From NCBI GenBank assembly GCA_029098305.1, contig JAQXOB010000020.1, forward strand, positions 62,001-126,000: 64,000 bases of DNA, in the 5' to 3' direction. A model generated the notes under the pieces. The model ran no database searches. It saw only the letters and a list, made by a program, of their open reading frames with translations, and was not told the origin of the DNA. Source of the DNA: Clostridia bacterium. Its GTDB lineage: Bacteria; Bacillota; Clostridia; Oscillospirales; Acutalibacteraceae. Within the stretch, counting starts at the first letter, position 1, and every line of letters starts with the position of its first letter. Shown piece by piece: positions 29,154 to 39,092 of this stretch. Made by a program: the position numbers and the translations under genes.

Positions 29154-30692
29154 TCAAAGTGGTAAGATTAGAACCATTTTTTCTAAATCATCTGAGTCTC
29201 CAATCTTATTTTCTTCCTTAACCATATCAACAGATATTTTGTATTTTTTTGTTATATCCCACAGCTTTTCACCTTTTTCTGTGTAATACAAAATCATACC
29301 TCTGTCGGTGTTATCTACAACAGAATCCTCATCTGAGCTGGCTGAGGTAATATAATTTATTTGCTTATCACCCAATACAATGCCTTGCAGTTTTATATCC
29401 ATATTTATCTCAATACTGTTACCATTAATGATTTTACCGCTTGTAGATAATATGCAAGCATATACCTCTGCCGACATCATCTCAGCATGAGTGTCGTTCT
29501 CAATAGGGAATGAGATATCTACATTTTTTTCAATGAAAAATATCTCGCCATCATCGCCCATACCAAGAATATAAACAGGAACTCTACCCGAAATAGTATA
29601 TGATGAATTGCTTGTATCAATATGCATCGGTATACTTGATTCTGCCCAAATGTCAATTATTGAAGATATATTGCGATCAGCTAATGAAATACTTGACTTT
29701 TCACCGAATGTTTCGCATATTTCTGATTGTAGTAATGGTAAAAAAGTCTGTGAGCTTGTTGTTATCATATCATATTTCATAGAATATGTATCATTTAGGT
29801 ACTTCATTTGTACTTCATTGTATGCCACAGCTGTTACACACATTTTTATATCAGTATTAATAAGTGATTCATCACTATTATATGTTACAGATAGTGAACC
29901 CAACATAGGTGTGACAGTATATTTTGAATTTTCATCAACACCGCTTATGTCAATTATTTTATTGAAATCTATTTTGTATTCCAGAGTGGCTGTTTCTCCA
30001 GATTCCAGATTACTAAGATATAGCAGTTTTACTTGGACCATACCTTTTATCATCATCTTATCGGGTATAATTTTGATTTCATCAATGTTTATTACAGCGT
30101 CTTTTTTTAAAATATTTTCAGGCATGGATTTTCCGTTAGGAAGTGGCTGAGAGTCGTTCAGGGTAATCATCTGTTCACCAAAGCCTGCAATTTTTGCTAC
30201 ACTAGTTTCAACATAATTTTTTTGAGTGTCATCACCATCTATATCAGTTGTGATTTCTTTATCTGATTTGGATATTATTTTTGCACACACACTAAATGCA
30301 CCATGAATATCTACTCTCCTTGGTGTCAGCACTCTACAATTAACATATTCCATTTTGCTTGTCACAAACACAGCGTAGTCAGTGATATTATTTTTTACTG
30401 CCATTACAGTGTTAAAAGGAATCATATGCTCATATGCTCGTATGCTTCCGGTTTCATTATCAAGATAGATTATAAGGAGTCCTGCAGTGCCATCTATTTC
30501 CAGGGTATCTCCGTTTATTGATTTAGTGTTTATAAATGGAGTAATTTTGCATTTTAATACTTTTTTGATATCTGTGCAGTAGTCGGGGAGAGTAAGGTCA
30601 ATGTCGATAGGCTGTTCTTTGCAACCGGAAAAGGCGATAGTTCCCACTGTCATTTTTTCTTTAATTAATTCATAGTCCATAGTAAATATCAT
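29154..30692 (-). CDS. sipL: DUF3794 (SPOCS) + C-terminal LysM protein, SipL-like spore coat morphogenetic protein
   Basis: SPOCS-like repeats (EQPIDIDLTLPDYCTDIKKVLKCKITPFI) and LysM-like GEKLWDITKKYKISVDMVKEENKI. Confidence 0.75.
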   Translation of the reverse strand: MIFTMDYELIKEKMTVGTIAFSGCKEQPIDIDLTLPDYCTDIKKVLKCKITPFINTKSINGDTLEIDGTAGLLIIYLDNETGSIRAYEHMIPFNTVMAVKNNITDYAVFVTSKMEYVNCRVLTPRRVDIHGAFSVCAKIISKSDKEITTDIDGDDTQKNYVETSVAKIAGFGEQMITLNDSQPLPNGKSMPENILKKDAVINIDEIKIIPDKMMIKGMVQVKLLYLSNLESGETATLEYKIDFNKIIDISGVDENSKYTVTPMLGSLSVTYNSDESLINTDIKMCVTAVAYNEVQMKYLNDTYSMKYDMITTSSQTFLPLLQSEICETFGEKSSISLADRNISSIIDIWAESSIPMHIDTSNSSYTISGRVPVYILGMGDDGEIFFIEKNVDISFPIENDTHAEMMSAEVYACILSTSGKIINGNSIEINMDIKLQGIVLGDKQINYITSASSDEDSVVDNTDRGMILYYTEKGEKLWDITKKYKISVDMVKEENKIGDSDDLEKMVLILPL

Positions 30693-30745
30693 TCCTTTCT
30701 TTGTTATGTTAATTACTATGAACTGTAATCATTTTTTATTCGTAA

Positions 30746-31108
30746 TTAGAAAAAGTTTTCTATATTAATTGTTTCCGACTCATCCAAAGATTTTGCCATA
30801 ACCACCAGTCTGTTATATTCTGCGTACCACATTTGGTCAATTTCACTTTTTGACAGAGTTAAAACCACAGCTATCTGTTGGCTTATCTGGTCTACATAAT
30901 TATGGTCGACAAATACATTTAGCCATGGTTTTCTTTTTTCCCATTTGGCACTCATTTCGTCACACGATTGAGCTATTTCTTCGACAGAACTTATGTGATT
31001 TTTCACATCATATATATCACTCATGGTGTTTTTAACCATAAAAATCTCTGACACACATATAGCTGCAATAAGTATTACAATTGTAATTGATGTGTATAGC
31101 CTGCTCAT
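30746..31108 (-). CDS. DUF4363 family protein
   Basis: Single N-terminal TM, EKRKPWLNVFVDHNYVDQI motif; overlaps the DUF421 gene. Confidence 0.75.
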   Translation of the reverse strand: MSRLYTSITIVILIAAICVSEIFMVKNTMSDIYDVKNHISSVEEIAQSCDEMSAKWEKRKPWLNVFVDHNYVDQISQQIAVVLTLSKSEIDQMWYAEYNRLVVMAKSLDESETINIENFF

Positions 31109-31821
31109 TTTTTTTGTTTCTCCTTTTTTACTATTTTAAAATCACCATTTTCATTTGCGGTCATCACAAATATATCCTTTAGTTTCATATGCTTTTTCTT
31201 TGCAGCTTTTTTAATATCATCATGTGAAATCTCAAACAACCTACATGAAGAATCTGATATCTTTCCGTTGCTTACAACAATTACATCTAAATTACTTGTT
31301 TGACTATTGTTATTTTGATTGCCCTGTTTTTCATTGCTATTATTTTCATTGCTATTATTTGAATCAGTGCTATTGTTATTTTCCTTTTTTAGTATACTCA
31401 CCTTTCCATTAGTTTCTACTATGGCATATAGAACGTCATTAAGCGAAAAAACTTCATTTTGTCTTAACTGTTCAAACAAATCTTCAATGCTCATTCTCAG
31501 CATTTTCATCTCTGATTGACATATTTTTCCTTTATTAATAATAACAATTGGTTTTCCACAGACAGCCCTTCTAAGTTTAGAGTGCTTTAGCATTATTAGG
31601 GATAAAAATATTTCACAAGCAACAAGTATAAATATGGGTAAAAACCCGCTTAAAAGAGGCTTTCCTATGTTTTCCATCGGCATAGATGCTATGTCTGAAA
31701 TCAACAGAGTAACCACTAATTCGGATGTTTGCAGATCGCCAATCTGTCGTTTGCCCATGAGTCTTATAGCGACTATTATGGTGATATATATAAAAACTGT
31801 ACGAAAAATCAAGTTAATCAT
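31105..31821 (-). CDS. DUF421 (YetF-like) membrane protein with Asn/Ser-rich insertion
   Basis: TVFIYITIIVAIRLMGKRQIGDLQTSELVVTLLISDIA. Confidence 0.88.
   Translation of the reverse strand: MINLIFRTVFIYITIIVAIRLMGKRQIGDLQTSELVVTLLISDIASMPMENIGKPLLSGFLPIFILVACEIFLSLIMLKHSKLRRAVCGKPIVIINKGKICQSEMKMLRMSIEDLFEQLRQNEVFSLNDVLYAIVETNGKVSILKKENNNSTDSNNSNENNSNEKQGNQNNNSQTSNLDVIVVSNGKISDSSCRLFEISHDDIKKAAKKKHMKLKDIFVMTANENGDFKIVKKEKQKK
31292..31384 (-). repeat. Short tandem-repeat tract encoding NNNSTDSNNSNENNSNEKQGNQNNNS
   Basis: ttttcattgctatta repeated in tandem with a degenerate third copy. Confidence 0.7.
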
Positions 31822-31839
31822 TTAATCACGCCTTTCACC

Positions 31840-31868
31840 GTATATAATTCCCATAATTGCAAATATTA
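31840..31868 (+). promoter_or_regulatory. Putative sigma-G-type promoter for the germinant-receptor operon
   Basis: GTATA, 17-bp spacer, AATATTA, resembling the forespore sigma-G consensus; 45 bp upstream of the GTG start. Confidence 0.4.
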
Positions 31869-31913
31869 TTTTAGACAAGAAAATTCAAATTAAATGCAGT
31901 GAGGAGAATTAAA

Positions 31914-33395
31914 GTGGAATCATCTCAAAAAACAAGGCTCTTCAGAGAGTTGGAGAGAAACTTAGATTATATGTACAATGACTTTCAAGGCAGTGTAGAC
32001 TACACAGTAAAACGATTTGTGCTAAAAGACGGTCAAAAATGTGCTGCTATTACAATGGAAGGTCAAATAAGTAAAGATATTTTTGCTAGAAGTGTGCTTA
32101 ACCCAATCTTAACCTATGATACTAAAGATCTTTATGGTGATGAGCTTTTTGATTGTATCAAACTATATATAATATCAGCCTCAGAGGCTATGGAAATCAC
32201 CTCATTTGAGGAAGTCTATAATTTATCAATGTCGGGATTTGCAATCATAGCGGTTGATGATTGCGATCGAATGCTTGCAGTTGGTGTTCAAGGATTTCCA
32301 TTTAGAAGCATAAGTGAGCCTGAGACAGAAATAACTCAGCGAGGTAGCCGAGAAGGTTTTGTAGAACCTATCAAAATTAATATGACAATGATAAGACGCA
32401 GAATAAAAAATCCAAGACTAAAGTTTGAGCAGATGATTGTTGGCGATGTTAGCAAAACCTCTATTTGTCTATGCTATCTTACAGATATTGTGTCTCAGGA
32501 TATTTTAAATGAGCTTAAAAAGAGATTGGAACAGACAGATCTTTCAAATGCTTTGGCAGCAGGTTATCTAGTTGATTATCTTGATGATAAAAATGATAAG
32601 TCTTTATTTTGCTCAGTTGGTCTAAGCGAAAGACCGGACACTGTATGCGGAAAGATATCAGAGGGTAGGATAGCAGTAGTCATAGACGGCACTCCCAGTG
32701 TTCTTATAGTGCCACATCTTTTTGTTGAAAACTTTCAAACAATGGATGATTACTCAAATAGACCTTACTTTGCAACATTTTCAAGATGGCTAAAATACCT
32801 AGCATTTATAATTTCAATATTCACACCTGGTGTGTATGTTGCTGCAGTAATCTATAATCCTGAAATCTTCCCTGAAGAAATGCTTACGAAGATTGCACTA
32901 TCTGTGGCAAGCACACCTTTTCCTATAGTATGGGAAGTCTTGATAATTCATTTTATATATGAGATTATGCGTGAGGCAGGCTTGCGTTTGCCACGTACAT
33001 TAGGTCATGCCGTGTCTATAGTCGGAGCGTTGGTGATAGGTGAGACAGCGGTAAATGCCGGCTTGATAGGCGCACCAACTTTGATGATAGTCGCACTCAC
33101 TGCTATTTCGTCATATGTAATTCCGGATTTGTATGCACCTATTTCGCTTATGCGTATACTTTTTATTGTAATTGGCGGTCTGTTTGGAATATGGGGCATA
33201 ATGGCAGTGTATTCACTGATAATGGTAGATTTATGTGCAAAAAACAGTTTTGGAGTACCATATACAGCTCCTTTATCTCCATTTTCAATAAGGGGTATGC
33301 GAGATTCCATTTTAAAAGCAGGCTGGAAGCGTTTATCACGAAAAAAATATATTGTTAGCGATACTAAAGGCTTTGAGAGAGACTTAGTTAGCTGA
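31914..33395 (+). CDS. GerA-family spore germination protein, A subunit
   Basis: GSVDYTVKRFVL, LVDYLDDKNDKSLFCSVGLSERPDTVCGKISEGRIAVVIDGTPSVLIVPHLFVENFQTMDDY. GTG start after gaggag. Confidence 0.92.
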   Translation: MESSQKTRLFRELERNLDYMYNDFQGSVDYTVKRFVLKDGQKCAAITMEGQISKDIFARSVLNPILTYDTKDLYGDELFDCIKLYIISASEAMEITSFEEVYNLSMSGFAIIAVDDCDRMLAVGVQGFPFRSISEPETEITQRGSREGFVEPIKINMTMIRRRIKNPRLKFEQMIVGDVSKTSICLCYLTDIVSQDILNELKKRLEQTDLSNALAAGYLVDYLDDKNDKSLFCSVGLSERPDTVCGKISEGRIAVVIDGTPSVLIVPHLFVENFQTMDDYSNRPYFATFSRWLKYLAFIISIFTPGVYVAAVIYNPEIFPEEMLTKIALSVASTPFPIVWEVLIIHFIYEIMREAGLRLPRTLGHAVSIVGALVIGETAVNAGLIGAPTLMIVALTAISSYVIPDLYAPISLMRILFIVIGGLFGIWGIMAVYSLIMVDLCAKNSFGVPYTAPLSPFSIRGMRDSILKAGWKRLSRKKYIVSDTKGFERDLVS

Positions 33396-33442
33396 GTTTT
33401 CAAGAAAGGAGAAGCATTGTTTTGACGATGTGTGGTTTTTAA

Positions 33443-35452
33443 ATGAAAGAAAAATATATAGTAAGTCCTTTGCAACTTTATGGCTCTCTTTTCTTGATAA
33501 GAATAGGTAATCTAATTCTCACAGGCTCTCTCAATGGATACGATGCAAGCATTAGGGATGGATTATTGCATAGTGTAATATTATTTGCGGGTTTTTTTGT
33601 TTTTGCAATTCCGGCTTTTGTTAATGCTGAAAAAGGTATGCTTGGCAAGACAGCAAGCCTGATATATCTTGTTGTATTTCTATTATGCTCCATCAGAATG
33701 ACAACCATCTTTTCGCTATTTTATAAGAGCTGTGCATCCAATGGACCGGCATATGGGTATGTAATGCTTTTAGCATCGTTCTGTGCGTGTCTCTGTGCGG
33801 TGCGTGGCCTGGAGGGAATAGCCAGAAGTTCGCTTATAATATGTGTGCCGGTTGTGTTAGTGCTTGTACTGCTTGTTTTTGGTATGTGGGATGAGGCAGA
33901 GGTTCTCAATTTATCTCCTAATATTTTTGAGTTTAAGTCTATTTTTTCTAATCTTATTTCGGGCATAGCTAATATGCTTACTTTATTACTTCTCCCATAT
34001 TCACTTCGCCATTGCAGTAAGGTGTTATACAAAGACTTTGCTATTTGGAACACATTATCGTTTATAGTAGAAGGTGTCATTCTCGTGCTAACATGTGCAA
34101 TATTAGGTAATCTTGCTGATATAGACGCTTTTCCTATCTACAACGCCGCTGTAACAGCGCAGGTTGGCATTTTAAGACGACTTGATGCTATCATAGTTGC
34201 TATATTAATGCTCTGTAGTATCACCACAATGTCTGTTTTGTTCTTCTTTTCGGGTAATTGTTTCTCAAAACTATTTAAACTCAAAAAAGGCTCACTCACT
34301 TATTTTATTATAGGTTTGTTTTCCGTAATTGGAGCTACTGTGTGTTTATTATTTGACGAAATTAGAGATATTGTGCTAAATAAATATTTTTGGTGTATCT
34401 TGATACTTGTTGCTTCTGTTATATTACCGTTTACAGCTACAATTAAGAAAAAAGGTAAAACCCGAATTGTATCACTATTGTTAGTGTGTGCATTTATTTT
34501 TCCGCTGCTTTCAGGTTGTGCTTATGTAAACGAGCTTGATGAGCGTTTAATAATAAAAGGTGTTGCTATTGATAAAGATGAAGAAAAATTCAAACTTACA
34601 CTGCTTTCTCTAAATACAGATAATACAGAGCAGAGTGCAACTATCGAAGCTGTTACCTTGAAAGGAACAAGTATTTCTTCAGCAATAGAAACCTCAACAC
34701 TACAAACAGGAAAGGATCCATATCTAGGACAAAACCTATTTCTTCTATTAGGTAAATCATGCGGACTTGAAGATCTTACACAAGCGATAAAAACATTTTC
34801 GGGACAGTTTGACAGTCGAAGTAGTGTAAATATATTTTATTGCGATGATAATGCCGGAAAACTGATAGCTGATAAAAAACCAATCAATCCCGAAGAGCTT
34901 TTTATGATAGCTGATACATCAAAAAAATCCGATGGATTTTCTATGGATGTGATGGGTATATCGTCTATGCTGAACGATGAGAGAAGCGATATCATTTTGC
35001 CTATGCTTCAAAACGAGAATGGTGATATTAGGCTTGATGGAGGAATGATGTTTGGCTCGAATGGAGAAAAAACACCGGCAAATAACGATGATATACTAGG
35101 ATATAATCTGCTAACATCTGGTATAGAAAAGTCAGAGTTGTCTATAAATGACAAATCTGTTAGGATAGTAAAAAGCGACACAAAAATGAGCTTCGATGTA
35201 GACTACACAAGCCCAAAAAAATTAGGTGTCAATATAACAATTAATATAAAATCCAACGCTGATAATGACGATATAGGTTATATGCTCTCCTGCTGTGAGA
35301 ATATGATACAAAAGTGCAAAAAGGCAAACTGCGATTGTATAGATGTGGAGAGATATATGTATCTATACTATAACAACCTGTTTAATAGTTTGGACGATGT
35401 AAAAGCAGAGGTACTAAAGGCAGATTATAATATTTTAATTAATCAAGAATGA
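33443..35452 (+). CDS. Fused germinant-receptor protein: GerAB-like permease + GerAC-like lipoprotein domain
   Basis: N-terminal ~350 aa multi-TM GerAB-like, then KKKGKTRIVSLLLVCAFIFPLLSGC (signal-like TM + lipobox), then AYVNELDERLIIKGVAIDKDEEKFKLTLL GerAC-like to the end; a single uninterrupted ORF. Confidence 0.85.
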   Translation: MKEKYIVSPLQLYGSLFLIRIGNLILTGSLNGYDASIRDGLLHSVILFAGFFVFAIPAFVNAEKGMLGKTASLIYLVVFLLCSIRMTTIFSLFYKSCASNGPAYGYVMLLASFCACLCAVRGLEGIARSSLIICVPVVLVLVLLVFGMWDEAEVLNLSPNIFEFKSIFSNLISGIANMLTLLLLPYSLRHCSKVLYKDFAIWNTLSFIVEGVILVLTCAILGNLADIDAFPIYNAAVTAQVGILRRLDAIIVAILMLCSITTMSVLFFFSGNCFSKLFKLKKGSLTYFIIGLFSVIGATVCLLFDEIRDIVLNKYFWCILILVASVILPFTATIKKKGKTRIVSLLLVCAFIFPLLSGCAYVNELDERLIIKGVAIDKDEEKFKLTLLSLNTDNTEQSATIEAVTLKGTSISSAIETSTLQTGKDPYLGQNLFLLLGKSCGLEDLTQAIKTFSGQFDSRSSVNIFYCDDNAGKLIADKKPINPEELFMIADTSKKSDGFSMDVMGISSMLNDERSDIILPMLQNENGDIRLDGGMMFGSNGEKTPANNDDILGYNLLTSGIEKSELSINDKSVRIVKSDTKMSFDVDYTSPKKLGVNITINIKSNADNDDIGYMLSCCENMIQKCKKANCDCIDVERYMYLYYNNLFNSLDDVKAEVLKADYNILINQE

Positions 35453-35480
35453 TTAATTAATTTGCACTTTCTTTTTTAGT
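35435..35480 (+). terminator. Putative terminator after the ger operon
   Basis: ttaattaatc / gattaattaa 10-bp perfect stem overlapping the stop, followed by tttcttttttag. Confidence 0.45.
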
Positions 35481-35526
35481 TTGTTTGTGGTATAATCTAC
35501 AAGAATATAAAAGGGAGAGTGTGATT

Positions 35527-36492
35527 ATGCAGGAGTTTTCTATTTCATTATCAAAAATTATAAATGAACTTTCTCTTGATGTTTTGTATGAATATACACC
35601 ATCAGATGAAATTCTAATAACATCAAGAGAGATTAACAGACCAGGGCTTGAACTCACGGGATTTCTTGATTATTTTGATAAAAAGCGTATTATGGTCATG
35701 GGAAATACAGAGCACGCCTATCTTGCAAAAATGAGTAAAGAACAGCGCTTTGATGCGATGGATAAAATATTTGCCATGAACCCGCCTGCGGTTATTATAG
35801 CTAGAGGTATACGCACTTATGAGGAAGTTATAGAGACAGCTAAAATGCATCATGTAACATTGCTCCATTCGCCTGAAAGCACTTCAAGTCTTGTTGGTGC
35901 TTTGGTTAGTACTCTTAATAGTGAGCTTGCACCAAGGATCACAAGACATGGGGTTTTTGTTGAAGTTTATGGCGAAGGTATTCTACTCACCGGTGACAGT
36001 GGTATTGGTAAGTCAGAAACAGCTATTGAACTTGTTAAGCGTGGACATAGACTAATTGCAGATGATGCAGTGGAAATTAGAAAGCTATCTCGAAAACTCC
36101 TTGTAGGGTCATCGCCGGAAAATATAAGGCACTTCATTGAGGTTAGAGGTGTAGGCATAATTAACGCAAGAAGACTTTTTGGTATGGGTTCTGTAAAGCT
36201 CTCCGGTAATATTGATATTGTCATTAATCTTGAGAACTGGAATAGCAGTAAACCATATGACAGAATCGGGCTCGAGAGTCAATATGTTAATATACTTGAT
36301 GTTGAGGTGCCTGTGATCACTGTTCCTGTTAAGCCCGGACGAAATCTAGCTGTTATTATTGAGACAGCTGCTATGAACAATAGGCAGAAGAAAATGGGCT
36401 ATAATGCCGCTTTTGATCTTCTTTCTGCTCTTGGTATGGAAGTTCCTGATGATTCATCAATAGTAAAAAAACAATTTGATCTGGATTTCTAA
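35527..36492 (+). CDS. hprK: HPr kinase/phosphorylase
   Basis: HGVFVEVYGEGILLTGDSGIGKSETAIELVKRGHRLIADDAVEI; start at ATG 35527 after gggagag. Confidence 0.96.
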   Translation: MQEFSISLSKIINELSLDVLYEYTPSDEILITSREINRPGLELTGFLDYFDKKRIMVMGNTEHAYLAKMSKEQRFDAMDKIFAMNPPAVIIARGIRTYEEVIETAKMHHVTLLHSPESTSSLVGALVSTLNSELAPRITRHGVFVEVYGEGILLTGDSGIGKSETAIELVKRGHRLIADDAVEIRKLSRKLLVGSSPENIRHFIEVRGVGIINARRLFGMGSVKLSGNIDIVINLENWNSSKPYDRIGLESQYVNILDVEVPVITVPVKPGRNLAVIIETAAMNNRQKKMGYNAAFDLLSALGMEVPDDSSIVKKQFDLDF

Positions 36493-36510
36493 TCTTTTGG
36501 AGGTATAGCA

Positions 36511-37239
36511 ATGTCAATAAAACTGATAGCAGATCTACACACACACTCATTGGCATCTACTCATGCATATTCTTCTATACAAGAGATGGTCACAGCGGCT
36601 GCTGATATGGGTTTATATGCGTTAGCTCTCACCGACCACGGCAGAACGATGCCTGATCCACCAGGAAGATGGTTTTTCGAGAATATGGGTATAATTCCAT
36701 CCAGTTGGATGGGTGTGCGTGTATTAAAAGGAATAGAAGCGAATATTATTGATTATAATGGTACTCTTGATATAGACGATTTTACTATGCGGAGTTTAGA
36801 ATGGGTGGTAGCATCTATTCATTATGAAGCACTAAAAACAAAGGGTACCATAGATGAGGTTACAAATGCATATCTACAGGTTGCCAAAGACCCAAGGGTA
36901 AACGTGATAGGTCATAGTGGACTTGAAAATTATAAATACGATTACGAAAGAGTTATTCCTGAGTTTGCCCATAATGGTAAGCTTGTAGAGATAAACGAAG
37001 CTACATTCAATGTAAGAGCAACGTCGGTTAAAAACTGTGTTGAAATAGCAAAAATATGTAAGCGGTTGGGAGTAGGAGTTGTAGTAGACTCTGATGCACA
37101 TTTTCAGATGCTTATCGGCAAGGCTCCCAGAGCATTGCAAATGCTGGAAGAGATCGATTTTCCAGAGGAACTTATAATAAATGCTAATGTAGACAGAATG
37201 AAAAAATATCTATCTGAGCATAATATACCACTTGAATAA
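36511..37239 (+). CDS. PHP-domain phosphatase (YcdX-like)
   Basis: DLHTHSLASTHAYSSIQEM, ALTDHG, GHSG, DSDAHF. Confidence 0.9.
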   Translation: MSIKLIADLHTHSLASTHAYSSIQEMVTAAADMGLYALALTDHGRTMPDPPGRWFFENMGIIPSSWMGVRVLKGIEANIIDYNGTLDIDDFTMRSLEWVVASIHYEALKTKGTIDEVTNAYLQVAKDPRVNVIGHSGLENYKYDYERVIPEFAHNGKLVEINEATFNVRATSVKNCVEIAKICKRLGVGVVVDSDAHFQMLIGKAPRALQMLEEIDFPEELIINANVDRMKKYLSEHNIPLE

Positions 37240-37257
37240 TTATTTGAGGTGTTAATA

Positions 37258-38178
37258 ATGATAACTTCCTTGTTAGAAAAAATAAAAGAAGCAGTTCCAT
37301 TTGATTTGGAGTTATATGCGAACGAAAGTCTTAGTAAGCATACAACTTTTAGAATTGGTGGAAAATGTGACGTTTTCGCTAAAGTTGCAAATACAGAACA
37401 ACTGATATCCCTGTTACACTTTTTAAAATCAGAGGATATACCATATATGATTTTAGGGAATGGTTCTAATACACTTTTTTCTGACAAAGGTTTTAGAGGA
37501 GTTATAATAAGTCTCTGCCAAGCTTTTAAAGAAATATCTCTATTGGATGAAAATAAAATAAAATGTTATGCCGGTGCAATGCTCACTTCTTTATGTACAT
37601 TTGCAAGGGATAACTCACTTTCAGGTTGTGAAGAGCTATATGGTATACCTGGAAGTGTTGGCGGAGCTACATATATGAACGCTGGTGCCTATGGTGGCGA
37701 AATGAGTCAAATAATAAGTTCTGTAACCTATTTTGATTGCGAATCAGAAGAAATCAAAAATATAGAACGTGATAAATGTGATTTTTCATATAGACATAGT
37801 ACATTTATGGATAAAGAATGTGTAATTCTTTCAATTAACATTGAATTAGAAAAAGCTGATAAAGACTACATAACCGCAAAAATGTCAGATTATATGCAAA
37901 GACGTCGTGATAAGCAACCGCTTGAATATCCAAGTGCAGGTAGTGTGTTTAAGCGTCCGGAGGGCTATTTTGCAGGCGCACTGATTGAACAAAGCGGACT
38001 TAAGGGTGCTAGTGTTGGTGGTGCCGAGGTTAGCGAAAAGCATGCAGGATTTATTATCAATAAAGGAAATGCAACCTGCAATGATGTGCTTTCGTTAATC
38101 GATATAATTAAATCACAGGTCTACAAAAAGTTTAATGTAGAGTTAGAATGTGAAATTAGACCTATATGTGATAAATGA
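37258..38178 (+). CDS. murB: UDP-N-acetylenolpyruvoylglucosamine reductase
   Basis: HTTFRIGGKCDVF, ILGNGSNTLFSDKGF, GIPGSVGGATYMNAGAYGGEM, SAGSVFKRPEG. Confidence 0.96.
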   Translation: MITSLLEKIKEAVPFDLELYANESLSKHTTFRIGGKCDVFAKVANTEQLISLLHFLKSEDIPYMILGNGSNTLFSDKGFRGVIISLCQAFKEISLLDENKIKCYAGAMLTSLCTFARDNSLSGCEELYGIPGSVGGATYMNAGAYGGEMSQIISSVTYFDCESEEIKNIERDKCDFSYRHSTFMDKECVILSINIELEKADKDYITAKMSDYMQRRRDKQPLEYPSAGSVFKRPEGYFAGALIEQSGLKGASVGGAEVSEKHAGFIINKGNATCNDVLSLIDIIKSQVYKKFNVELECEIRPICDK

Positions 38179-38218
38179 TATTATTATATATTAGAAAAGG
38201 AAGTAATCTGATTAGAAT

Positions 38219-39082
38219 ATGAATTTTATAGTTATATCGGGGTTATCCGGTGCCGGAAAGACCATTGCAATGCATTCACTGGAAGATATTGGCTATTATT
38301 GTGTAGATAATTTACCTGCACAGCTATTATGCACGTTTTATGATCTGCTCAGTCGATCTGATGACTTATCTATGAAAAATGTTGCTGTTGTGATTGACAC
38401 ACGAGGAAACAGCATAGACAGACTTTTCTCTGAGTTGATTACCTTAAAACAGGAAAATAAGCCTTACAAGCTTTTATATTTATATGCAGACACAGAAGTG
38501 ATAAACTCAAGATACAATCAAACAAGACGCAAACATCCTCTGGCTGATAAGAATTCAGGTTCTATATACAATGCCATAAAAATGGAGATTGAATTGCTGG
38601 AAAAAATACGCAGTGTGGCAGATTATGTAATAGACACAGGAAAACTATCATCTGTACAGCTAAAGCATCGTATAGCAACAGAGTTTTCAAATTGTGATAA
38701 CTCATCAGAGCTGAGTGTTACCTGCCTTTCTTTCGGATATAAATATGGCATACCATCAGAGTCCGATATAGTTTTTGATGTGAGGTGCTTACCAAATCCT
38801 TTTTATATAGATGAACTAAAGCATAAAACGGGCAACGATGAGCCGGTGTATAGTTATGTGATGAGTTTTGATGAATCAAAAGGACTCCTAGATAAAATTA
38901 TTGAATTCATTGATTTTTCACTTCCGCTTTACATAAACGAGGGTAAAAGCCAGCTAACTATTTCGATAGGGTGCACCGGAGGCAAGCATAGAAGCGTGAC
39001 GATAGCAAATCAAATAAACAATTATCTAAAAAATAATAACGTAAAAACTAATATTTATCATAGAGATATTGAAAAAGAATAA
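38219..39082 (+). CDS. rapZ: RNase adapter / nucleotide-binding protein RapZ
   Basis: VISGLSGAGKTIAMHSLEDIGYYCVDNLPAQLL; IGCTGGKHRSVTIAN. Confidence 0.95.
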   Translation: MNFIVISGLSGAGKTIAMHSLEDIGYYCVDNLPAQLLCTFYDLLSRSDDLSMKNVAVVIDTRGNSIDRLFSELITLKQENKPYKLLYLYADTEVINSRYNQTRRKHPLADKNSGSIYNAIKMEIELLEKIRSVADYVIDTGKLSSVQLKHRIATEFSNCDNSSELSVTCLSFGYKYGIPSESDIVFDVRCLPNPFYIDELKHKTGNDEPVYSYVMSFDESKGLLDKIIEFIDFSLPLYINEGKSQLTISIGCTGGKHRSVTIANQINNYLKNNNVKTNIYHRDIEKE

Positions 39083-39092
39083 AGGTGATAAT

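Noticed and set aside
29608-30150. 180-aa plus-strand ORF
   Set aside because: Antisense to the SipL-like gene; no start signal or motif.
33005-33475. 156-aa minus-strand ORF
   Set aside because: Antisense to the germinant-receptor A subunit; no independent support.
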